This document shows, one piece after another, positions 49,379-59,305 of a DNA stretch of 64,000 nt (the stretch's first letter is position 1; each line of letters opens with the position of its first letter). A model generated the notes under the pieces. That model was given only the letters and a program-made list of their open reading frames with translations, had not been told where the DNA came from and did not search any database. The DNA is from Cantharellus purpuraceus (taxonomy: Eukaryota > Basidiomycota > Agaricomycetes > Cantharellales > Hydnaceae), in contig JALBUN010000023.1 in NCBI GenBank assembly GCA_025174535.1, positions 1,612,001-1,676,000 of the forward strand, written 5' to 3'. The position numbers and the translations under genes are program-made.

Positions 49379-50311
49379 TGTTACACACTTGTTACGCACT
49401 AGGTCCGATTGGGGGTCAGAGATTGGGTCAGAGTCGGAGCGGGAATTGGGGTGCGTTGTGGGGGTCAGAATGGACTTGGATTCAGCTTATGTGCTGCGCC
49501 CTCACTAATACCGGTGTCCAAGATTTCGGAGATGGAGTATGACTTAGATAGTTAGGATCAGACTTAGGAACTAGGCATGATTCAATATTTGAACTGGGGA
49601 ATGAAGTCCCCAGTCAGGCAACTTAAATACATGTTTGAAATCTAATAATAATTACTCCGGTGATGGGTCTCCGAGGCCAATGGCCTTACATGAGTATGTC
49701 TGAGTCTGACAGGGATGGATGTCCAGGTTCCTATGGCAATGCTGATGCATCAATTGGAACTGGAGACAGATGGGTGAGATTGGTGGTGACAATCAGACAG
49801 ATAATTGGAGACATGATGGTTTCCAAATGGAGTATAGATTTCATGTGCGTGGGGATCTGAGTGGATCAGATGGGGATCTGGGCGTTAATGAATATAGTCA
49901 TAACAACACTAGTGTAATGGTCATGCTCAGATCACATGCCAGTAGCTAGTTCTAAGGAGCCACATGCCAGTGACATGTCAGTAGTTATTTCCAGAAGCTT
50001 TGGTCTGTACTTATAAACCAGGACCATGAGTCCTTGTTAATGGGTGTCTTAGTTCACACTGTTGCACAGAACTCAACCAAGTGTATTGGTTGGGTGATGT
50101 GCTGTACAGTGTGGTAGTTACTAAGTTCTGTCTACTATATGTGGACCCACACATGTACTTGGGTCCACTGGCTTACATAATAACTATACATATGCACCCT
50201 ATGGGTGCATATATCCATCAAGAAGACAGCATTCCTTAATGGAATGCTACATACATTAATTATAACTATCTAGCTATATACTACAGCAAGTAAGTACCTT
50301 GGGCACTTACA
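49379..50311 (-). repeat. LTR-D of a minus-strand element, interrupted by a solo gypsy LTR
   Basis: On the minus strand it begins TGTAAGTGCCC (50311) right after a polypurine tract (caaaaaggggaggg, 50312-50325) and probably ends GTGTAACA (49379), about 412 bp without the insertion. Holds a TATA-like ttataagtac near 50010. The distal border is inferred from a TG...CA fit only. Confidence 0.55.
49390..49905 (-). mobile_element. Solo gypsy LTR, inverted, with ACACT duplication
   Basis: Reverse complement of the gypsy1/gypsy3 LTR: starts TGTTACGCAC, ends GTCATAACA. Flanked by ACACT at 49385-49389 and 49906-49910. 516 bp, no internal element, so an LTR-LTR recombination product. Confidence 0.88.
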
Positions 50312-51150
50312 CCCTCCCCTTTTTGAATGAGACATGATCTCATTCAGTACCTTTTAATCATACAGCTCCTTATGAAGCTGTTCCAACAAGTCGGTGTCCA
50401 TATGGTCATCTTGTTCATATGGTTCCAGAGGGGGATGGCTCTCAGTCATCCCCAACATGGTTGCAGTATCCTCATCCACTTGAATGGATGAGGAGGATGC
50501 AATTGCTACTGCAGCATCCCAATTGAGTTCATGATTAAGTTGATTGTGACCTAAACGCTCAGCAAGAGAGCATTTAGCAGCTTTATGAGCTGCTTGGGAG
50601 ACTCCCTGGGTCTCCTGCTTTCACTTACCAATCCTGGTGGGCTGGTTAAATGCTGCTCTGGAGGCGATGCATTTAGCAAACTCCTCTAATATAGCAGCAT
50701 GATCAGGGGTGATGCCTCCTGATCATCCAAACCAGAGCACAAGCTCTAATTCAGTATGTTCTTTGGGGGAGCGATTCCCCCAATCATATGCTCCAGTGAC
50801 TGAAGTGTGAAAGGTGTCACCAAGAGTTGGTGAGAACTTTTGACCACTGGTCAATGATCCCCAGTGGCCAGGATTCTGGAACATAGTCCAGAGGTTCTTT
50901 TTAAATACAGAAGAACCCTTCTTGGGAGTGGCCTTTTGTAGCCACATCCAGACATCCACATCGGACAGGTTCATAGTACCATCTGACTCCTGTCAGATGG
51001 CCAGGGGGACCCCATTAGAGTTTACTTGCCACCCCTGTATGAGGGCAAGTGTGTCTACTGGTGTGGTCAGTAGAGTGACAATAAAACTCATGTTATCAGC
51101 ATGAGCCAGTAGAGTCATTCTCTTGATGACTCTGCACATTAGTACAGTCC

Positions 51151-51491
51151 TGTGAGGGCTATGCTGAATGATGAGGCCACAACAACAAGATACTCAATAG
51201 ATGAGAGCCAATAAGAGATAAGGCCAGCTGGTACAGCAGATATCCTCAGTCTATACACTTGTCACTGATAAATACATGGGACTCACCTGGTACAGCAGAT
51301 ATTCTCAGAGATCAAGCTAAGGAAACTGTGCTGCACCAGGCAAGGTCTTATACTAGATGACACAAGGAATAGGGGAACCAAGATAGGGGAACAATAGGGG
51401 AGAGATAGGAGAGCACACCCTAACAGGCTGTGCTGATAGGGGCAATAAGAAAGGTACTAAAAATAGAAACTGAGTCATATGAACCCTGACA
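51151..51491 (-). mobile_element. Solo LTR-B, inverted, near-perfect duplication
   Basis: TGTGAGGG...CCCTGACA, 341 bp, flanked by AGTCC (51146-51150) and AGTCT (51492-51496). The single mismatch is a C/T transition. It keeps the 59-nt segment missing at 32933. Confidence 0.85.
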
Positions 51492-51759
51492 AGTCTGTTC
51501 CACAAACAGCATGGCCAATGCCTTTTTATGGAGTGATATGAACTCCAGAGTGTCTGTATTGCAGATGTTGAACCAGTCTGCCCTGATAGGGGCAGACTTT
51601 CCCAGAGGTCACAGCAGGTGGCCAGTGACTGCTCTGGGGGGGTCAGCTGCAGTCATGAACCACGGTGCCCATTTGGGGAATGATTTCCCCACATTGGCAT
51701 GCTTGAGAGCATGCCTGAAATTGTCCCAGCATTTGCAATAATTTGTACACTGGGCTTCC

Positions 51760-53150
51760 TGTATGGGAACTACCTTTTCCCTATCAAATCCTATTTATGC
51801 AGCACCAATGTGCTATACTTTGCTTTTCCATTCCTAAATATCAGCATATATTTGATGCTTGTACTTGGGATGGACTTATTCAAATATTCTCTATTTTCCA
51901 TATTTTTTCAGGAATATTCCATGCAGAACTTGGCCCAGAATCATTTATTTCTGCTGTGCTACAGTTGTGGACCCATAGGCACCCACAAACCTTTACACAG
52001 TCAGCACTCCACCTTTGGACCAGGCATTTGGCCTGAATTCAAGCTCAGATGTCTCTGATCAATAAATATTCTGTAACTTGACAACCACAGCCTCTCAAGG
52101 CACTATTTTCCATGGAGATCATCACCTGAGATGTGGCTATCCATGGCTATGCAAACCAGTGCAGAAAACAGGGTGGACACCCTTCTTTTTGCCTGATCAG
52201 TGCCTAGTTCAGGGATCAGATCAGGTGATTGCCTTGGAATATTCTACCCCTTTCCATAACATTCTAGCTGTTTCCTTCTACTATTAGATAGAACTTTCCA
52301 GAACCATTATTCAGCTCCTGATCAGTGTTAGTGCAGTCATCAGAACCTGTGATTGGCTTGGAATATTCTACCCCTTTCTTCCACCTTCCACAACCTTCCA
52401 GTAGTTTCCATCTATTAATAGGTAGAATATTCCAGAACCATTAGCCAGCCCCTGTAAATACAATATATAAGGAGGTCAAATAGTAACATATTCTACCCAT
52501 CTTCTGCACACCAGTGTGACTAGAGTGACATACAGTGTCATCCTCTATCTCAGTAACTGTTGATTGTCCAGTTCAAGGGTTGCTTACAGTTGTGTAACTG
52601 TACTTGATTGCACTCGAAGTAGTGATATTCCTGCTTTGGGCATGAGTGTAGTATCTGCCTCACATGGCTACAAATCTACAGGGTGAGATTGTCTGTCAAT
52701 AGTCCAGCCATTAGTGCTCTTGTTTAAGTAACTAGTGTGTACTGCCTTTGCAGAGCATTAGAAGCTTGAACTTGTGTGAAACAGTTGCTAGACTACTTCA
52801 CACATCACTGTTACCTGCTTCAGAGTGCCACTGGTTGGATGGTTGGATTCATCCATCTACTTCCTTTAGCCTCTAAGTGCATTCCCCTCTTTTTGGAATA
52901 TCTGGACCCCTAAGCATCCATGAACTCTAGACTCTGGAAGTCTTATTCATTTCTTGCTGCTAAGAAATGTATTACTTTTCTGCGTATAGTCTGCATTGAC
53001 CAATACAAAGGATTGTAACCAAAGTACAAATGTTAAATCATTTCTGGAGTTGTGCTGCAGCAGGGTTTGATATTCTTCTCAGCTGTTCATTCATGGAATT
53101 GTGGTGATTTAGAGTTTTCCCTAACACCATAATTTTGCGGGTTCCAAAAT
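51760..53150 (+). mobile_element. Solo LTR-A (1391 bp) with GCTTCC duplication
   Basis: TGTATGGGAACT...GGTTCCAAAAT, flanked by GCTTCC at 51754-51759 and 53151-53156. Nearly identical to 33309-34700. It breaks the orphan ORF, whose flanks rejoin when the LTR is set aside. Confidence 0.87.
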
Positions 53151-53581
53151 GCTTCCTCCAGTGTCTTCAATGCTGGGTCTTTTAAGGTATGGCTGGCATC
53201 ACCAACCATATATTCCTTTCAAAGCTGATCAATCTCAGCTTTGATTTCTGATAGGGAAAACTCTTTGAGTTTGCCCAGTTGCTTAGCACCCTTGGGGATG
53301 CTAGCCAGGAGGAGGCCACAATTGTGGTCATATCCCTCCCAGATTGGGTCAGTGTTGTCCCAATCTTGACCCTCGAACCCTCAAGGATCGATCCAAAGCA
53401 ATTTGTTTGGGTGATCATCCTCTTTGGTGAGATCAATCATTTCCCATGACGATGAAGCCATGGGCTGTGGTGGCATAATGGCAGGCAATGATTTGCCTGC
53501 CATAGCATGCGATAGCGATGAAACACTGAAGGAGGCTGCTAATAAAGCACCTCCTACATTCAAGACCAAGCTCATGACAGT

Positions 53582-54087
53582 TGTTATGACTATATTCATT
53601 AACGCCCAGATCCCCATGCATATGAAATCTATACTCCATTTGGGAACCGTCACGTCTCCATTATCTGTCCGATTGTCACTGCCAAATCTTGCCCATCCAT
53701 CTCCGGTTCCAATTGATGCATCAGCATCACCATAGGAACCTGGACATCCATCCCCATCAGACTTGGACATACTCATGTAAGGCCATCGGCCTTGGAGACC
53801 CATCACCGGAGTAATTATTATTAGATTTCAAATATGTATTTAAGTTGCCCGACTGGGGACTTCATTCCCCAGTTCGAATATTGAATCATGCCTAGTTCCT
53901 AAGTCTGATCCTAACTCTCTAAGTTGTACTCTGTCTCTGAAATCTCGGATACTGGTATTAGTGAGGGTGCAGCACATAAGCTGAAGCCAAGTCCATTCTG
54001 ACCCCCATGATGTACCTGACTCCTTCTCTGACTCCGACCAAACCTCTGACCCAATCTCTGACCCCCAATCAGACCTAGTGCATAACA
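53582..54087 (+). repeat. Gypsy3 5' LTR
   Basis: TGTTATGACT...GTGCATAACA, same family as 22513-23050. Its last CpG has become CA (GTGCGTAACA to GTGCATAACA). Inserted in the orphan ORF of the LTR-D element. Confidence 0.83.
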
Positions 54088-54164
54088 GTATATTCGAACT
54101 GCCATACTCACTCCTACCAATGCCACGATCCACTGCCAGTTCTGAACGTGCATGAACCGTCGAG

Positions 54165-55238
54165 ATGCCCGCTCCCAGCATCAACACCATCCCCAAGGTC
54201 ATTGAAGAACAGATGGACCACATAGAGGCTGTCAATGAAGAGGACAACACCCCACCCTCCCCAAATCTGGCGCAAGCCATCTCTCTGCTCGCCAGCAGCA
54301 TCTGTAACCCACAAGCCCCTAAGTCCTGGACCTTGGTCCGGGAACCTGACCCATTCAATGGCTCCAATCTGCAAAAGCTCTAGCCATTCTTGGTGCAATG
54401 CCAGTTGAACTTCCACAACCACCTCAACGTGTTCACATCCAATTGAGCAAAGGTCACCTTCGCCATGTCCTATCTCAAGGGTACCGCACTGGATTACTTT
54501 GAGCCAGCGCTCATGGACGACTCCAATGACCCGATATGGTCAGAAGACTACTCCAACTTCATCTCAGAACTTCAGACCAATTTCGATCCTTACAACCCTG
54601 AGGCTGATGCCAAGAATGAACTCGATTGACTTCAGATGAAGGAAAATCACAAAATCGCAAAATACATTGTGAGTTTCCAGCAGCTAGCCCTGAAAGTCCA
54701 ATGGGGTGATGCTGCACTCTGATGCCAATTTTACATTGGACTCCCATCCCACATCAAGGATGAGATATCATGTGTTGGTAAGCCGGATACTTTGGTTAAC
54801 CTTCACAAGCTCGCCCAATCCATCAATGCCCGTTGTTGGGAACATCAATCTGAGGTCTCTGGCGAAAATTTGACTAACAACAAATCAGACAAATCATTGG
54901 ACAAGACCCCAAAGTCCAACAAGGGGTCCGATAAGAAGACCACTGCCACCTCAGGCCAGAAGTCAAACACAGGTAACGCTGCCACTTCCGGTTCCGGTCA
55001 GAATAACTCCAGAACTGGCAATAGCTCCAGAGCTCGCAAGAGCGCTCCGGACCTCTCCAACAAGCTGGGAAAAGATGGAAAACTTACCCAGCAGGAACAC
55101 CAGCGTCGCATGGACAACAACCTCTGCCTGTTCTGTGGAAAGCCTGGCCACCAAGCCAAGGATTGCAACAAGGCAACCTCATCCACAGCAAAGGCAAAGG
55201 GCTGTGCCACCAATGCCATGACAGACCAAAAAAAATAG
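54165..55238 (+). pseudogene. Gypsy3 gag, inactivated
   Basis: ATG 54165 (MPAPSINTIPKVIEEQ). Same family as gypsy1 gag, with extra stops near 54381, 54444, 54627 and 54720, many at former CpG or CAG/CAA sites. The zinc knuckle CLFCGKPGHQAKDC and the A8-TAG end (55228-55238) are intact. The TGA near 54720 is shared with gypsy1. Confidence 0.82.
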
Positions 55239-57732
55239 TAAGCAGTCCTATAGCCTCTGTATGGGCTGAGGGCTGCATTGGTACTCCCCGTACGACAAAT
55301 GAGGTCTGCCTGAATGCATCCACTCTTTCCCACTCTGGCTCCCTTACCCTCTTCATCTACTCCAGCTCCATTCCCGATACCGCTATCCAAGCATTAATTG
55401 ACTCCGGTTCTACTCACTGTTTCCTCAATTCCTCTTTTTCTGATTTACATAAACTCCATACATACACCATAACTCCAATATCGCTCTGATTATTTGATGG
55501 CACTACTAATGCTGTTATTTCATGAGCTATAGATCTGTCTATCCATTTTTCTGTCAGAGAAATCCAAAACCTTACATTCTATGTTACTCCACTTGACTCC
55601 AGCTGTTCTGTGGTTCTCAGACATAATTGGCTCACCTGCTACAATCTGTTGATTGACTGGGCATTGGGCCATATCACATTCTGTTCCCCAGTACAGGCTG
55701 TGTCATCCCCGACGTCACCAGCAACTTTAGGTGTGAAACTATCTTCCACCTCCGCTAACTCTGCTCTGACAGATGCTCCATCTACCCTGCCGTTTATATC
55801 AATGGTGGACACTATGGTCTTCACCAGACTAAGCAAACTGGATGGCTCTCACACGTTCCAGGTTCACCTCTCTGACCCGATATTCCTCACCACCCATTCC
55901 GCCCAATCAACTCCACTGGACCTATCTATGGTTCCTAAGGAGTATCATGAGTTCACCAACGTGTTCAGCAAGTCTAAAGCTGACTCCCTAGTGGAACACT
56001 GACCATACAATCTCAAGATTGAGTTGAATGACAACTCCACCCCTCCACTTGGCCCTATTTACTCACTATCCCAAAAAGAGCTACTGGCTCTCCAAACATT
56101 CATAGATGAGAACTTGGCCATGGGCTTCATCCACCCATCCCTATCCTCCCATGGAGCTCCGGTCCTGTTTGCCCACAAAAAGGATGGATCACTCCATCTA
56201 TGCGTCAACTTCCATGGACTTAACAAGATCACCAAGAAAGACCAATACCCAATACCCCACACTGCAGACCTACTTGAGAGTCCTCGAAAGGCTAAGATCT
56301 ATTCCAAAATAGATCTCCAACATGCCTACCATCTAGTCCACATCCAAGAAGGTGACAAATGGAAAATGACTTTCTGCATGCGATATGGATCTTTTGAATG
56401 ATGTGTCATGCCCTTTGGACTAACCATTGTTCTGGCCACCTTCCAGAGGTTCATGAATGACACCTGTTGCCGACCTCCTCGATGTGACTGTCCTTGTTTA
56501 CTTAAATGTCATTTTGGTATATTCGGATAACAAAGAAGAGCATTGGACACATGTCCAAGAGGTACTCCGACATCTCCAAAAACATGGCCTCTTCACCCAT
56601 GCCAACAAATTGTGAATTCCACTCCAACTCAGTTGAGTATGTAGGCTATATCCTCTCCCTGGCAGGACTGACAATGTCTGATGACAAAATCAAAGCCATA
56701 CAGGAATGGCCAGAACCACGGAAAGTCAAAGATGTACAGTCCTTCCTGGGGTTCACCAACTTCTACCACTGCTTCATTTATGGCTACTCCAATATCACCA
56801 TTCTGCTCACCCATCTTACTAGGAAGGGTATCCAATGGAATTTCACTGACAAATGTAGACAGAGCTTTGAGACCTTAAAAAAGGCCTTTAGTTCTGCACC
56901 GATACTGACTCATTGGGTTCCAGACACTCCTATCCTATTAGAGACCGGTGCCTCTGACTATGCACTTGCCGCAATCCTGTCCATCATCTCTCTGGACGAT
57001 GGACAAGTCCATCCGATTGCTTTTCACTCATGTACATTTACACCCCCCAAACTGAACTATGATGTCCATGACAAAGAGCTCCTTGCCATATATGAAAGCC
57101 TTCTGGATATGGAAACACTACCTTGAAGGCCCCTCCGATCCGGTGGACATCATAATGGACCACAAGAACTTGGAATATTTCTCCACAACGAAACTGCTCA
57201 CCCAGAGACAAGTCCAATGGTCTGAATACCTATCTCAGTTCAATCTCGTTATCTGTTTCTGTCCTGGTCAACTTGGAGCAAAGCCCAATGCATTAACTAG
57301 ATGCTGGGATGTCTACCCTAAAGAGGGGAATAGTGACTATGCCCCTGTAAACCCACACAACTTTCATCCTGTGTTCACTAACAGGCAGCTGGCATCATCC
57401 CTACAAGCATCCACCCTCATGACTCCCACCCTCCAAGCTGGACATCGACCACTCTGCTCTGACATCCACTCATCACTCCAATCCGATCCTGTTGCAGTTA
57501 AACACTTGGACAACCCTTTCGACCTGAAATGATCACTTGACCCTGAAGGACACCTCCGACACAACGACCAGATATACGTCCCTGATGCCAATGGTCTCTG
57601 ACTCTGAGTTTTGCAGTATTATCATGATCACCTGATCTCTGGCCATTTCAGGCAAAATCACACACAAGGGTTAATCCAATGAGACTACATATGGCCAAAA
57701 ATGCGAGAATACATTCAACACTACTGTAACTC
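55239..57732 (+). pseudogene. Gypsy3 pol, degraded and cut by gypsy2 in the integrase
   Basis: Protease LIDSGSTHCFLN, RT with [11 protein letters not shown], RNase H and HHCC integrase segments line up with gypsy1, but one-base insertions near 56466, 56610 and 57098 and several stops break it. It stops at 57732 in the integrase zinc-binding region (YIQHYCNS), where the gypsy2 LTR begins; the rest is expected beyond the right edge. Confidence 0.83.
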
Positions 57733-58094
57733 TGTCAGGGTTCAAATAAGTCATATTCTATTTTTAGTATTTTCTCTTGACACCCCTATCAGCGCAGCCT
57801 GTCAGGGTGCGTCTCCCCTATTTCATTGCCCCTATCACTTCCCCTATCTTTCCTCCCCTATCTTGGTTCTCCTATCTGTCTCCATCATTTAGTATAAAGA
57901 CTCGCCTTGGTGCAGTGTGATCCCCTCAGCTTGATCTCTGAGGATATCCGCTGTACCAGGTAAGTCCCATGTATTTATCAGAAACAGCTGTATAGACTGA
58001 GGATATCCGCTGTACCAGCTGGCATTATTTCTTATCGGCTCTCACTTATTGAGTATCTTGTTGTTGTGGCCTCGTCATCAGCGTCGCCCTCACA
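57733..58094 (+). repeat. Gypsy2 5' LTR (LTR-B family)
   Basis: 362 bp, TGTCAGGG...CCCTCACA. TATA-like tagtataaag at about 57892. CCCCTATC is repeated many times in U3 (57785-57870). Two direct repeats of CTGAGGATATCCGCTGTACCAG bound a 59-nt segment with GTAAGT...CAG ends (57960-58018). Confidence 0.92.
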
Positions 58095-58162
58095 GAAGAT
58101 CAAGCTCATAAGACGACCCCACACCTCATAACACTTTCCCTATTAACTACTTCACCGATACC

Positions 58163-59305
58163 ATGACCGATCAGCTCCCTGAAGCCTATTGGGACACTCT
58201 AGGTGAAAGTGGTGGCTTTCTGCGAGCGTTGTTCAACACCCAGGCGCAGCAGCTCCAGCAGCTGCAACTCCAGAACCAGCACCTCCAAAGCCAGTTCGCC
58301 AATGTCCAGAACAACCTAGCAGATGCTGCCACTGCTGCCACCATTGCTGCAGCACAGACCATCTCTCAGACCACCTCATTTCCCACACCTTCCCCTACAT
58401 CGTCATCCGTTCGCCCAATAAGGGCAGCTGAACCAGCCAAATTCAATGGAGATCGTGCAGAGACGGAAGGTTTCATTCGCTCTATCAGGCTTGCCATTGC
58501 AGTCCAGCCTACATCTTTCCCAGATGAGCGGACCAAGATCCTCTATGCCCTCTCTTTTATGACAGGAGGTTCTGCTGAAGTATGGGCGCACAATGAGACA
58601 CAGGCAGTCATTGACAGGACCTCACCACTCTCCACCTTGGAGGAATTCATTAAGCAAGTGGAGAACGCTTTTGGGGACCCTGACCGCTCTCGAACAGCAC
58701 GAACAAAGCTACACGATCTTAGGATGACACCTGGCATGGAAGCGGATGAATACACAGCACAGTTTGAGATACTAGCAGGAAGGACTGGGTTTAATGATGC
58801 AGCACTGGAAGATGCCTATGCCCGAGGGCTCCCTGCAATGATTCTTGACAAGATCCATGCACAGCCATCCCTCCCGTCTGATCTCAAGGCATGGAAGGAA
58901 GCGGCCTGTCAAATTGACCGCAACCACCGTCGTCTTCTAGAAGTGAGACGTGCTCAGACTTCCCTCACTCCTGCCCGCTCTACCCCATCCCGCCCTCACA
59001 GCACTCCGGTCATCTCTGTACCAACTACCTTGGCAACCTCTAATGGTGCTGCACCTATGGATATTGACTCCAACCGCCATCGCATTGACACTCGGACATG
59101 CTACAACTGTGGAAAGCGTGGCCATATATCCCCAGCATGCCCTGAACCACGCAAGGAACGTATCCGAGCTGATCTCACACAAACAGCAATTGCAGGCATG
59201 ATATCGGAGTCAGTAGCAGCTGCACTGAAGGCCAAGGAAGAAGCGCAGAAGGCAGTAATTCCAAAGCAAGAGGAGAAGCAGGATTTTCAGGCCAGTCAGC
59301 AGTGA
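58163..59305 (+). CDS. Gypsy2 gag
   Basis: 380 residues, MTDQLPEAYWDTLGESGG. A Gln/Leu-rich coiled-coil start (AQQLQQLQLQNQHLQ), Ala-rich and Pro/Ser linkers, the Ty3/gypsy gag core (AKFNGDRAETEGFI, DERTKILYALSFMTGGSAEVW, LEEFIKQVENAFGDPDR, ARGLPAMILDKI) and a zinc knuckle CYNCGKRGHISPACP near residue 312. Intact, without stops. It ends TGA 59303-59305, overlapping the start of the pol frame (-1). Confidence 0.92.
   Translation: MTDQLPEAYWDTLGESGGFLRALFNTQAQQLQQLQLQNQHLQSQFANVQNNLADAATAATIAAAQTISQTTSFPTPSPTSSSVRPIRAAEPAKFNGDRAETEGFIRSIRLAIAVQPTSFPDERTKILYALSFMTGGSAEVWAHNETQAVIDRTSPLSTLEEFIKQVENAFGDPDRSRTARTKLHDLRMTPGMEADEYTAQFEILAGRTGFNDAALEDAYARGLPAMILDKIHAQPSLPSDLKAWKEAACQIDRNHRRLLEVRRAQTSLTPARSTPSRPHSTPVISVPTTLATSNGAAPMDIDSNRHRIDTRTCYNCGKRGHISPACPEPRKERIRADLTQTAIAGMISESVAAALKAKEEAQKAVIPKQEEKQDFQASQQ

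Larger units (their letters stand above)
50354..53581 (-). pseudogene. Orphan ORF of the LTR-D element, cut by two solo LTRs
   Basis: Not recognised. Minus-strand coding pieces run from SLVLNVGGALLAASF (53575) through MIDLTKEDDHPNKLLWIDP, WDNFRHALKHANVGKSFPKW (about 51720), LMCRVIKRMTLLAHADNM (about 51130), VDVWMWLQKATPKKGSSVF (about 50950) to LLEQLHKELYD and TAA 50354-50356. The pieces are separated by solo LTR-A (51760-53150) and solo LTR-B (51151-51491); a few in-frame stops occur. It lies just before a polypurine tract and LTR-D, the place of the last ORF of an LTR element, but shows no RT, integrase or protease motif. Its beginning continues beyond the gypsy3 insertion. Confidence 0.55.
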
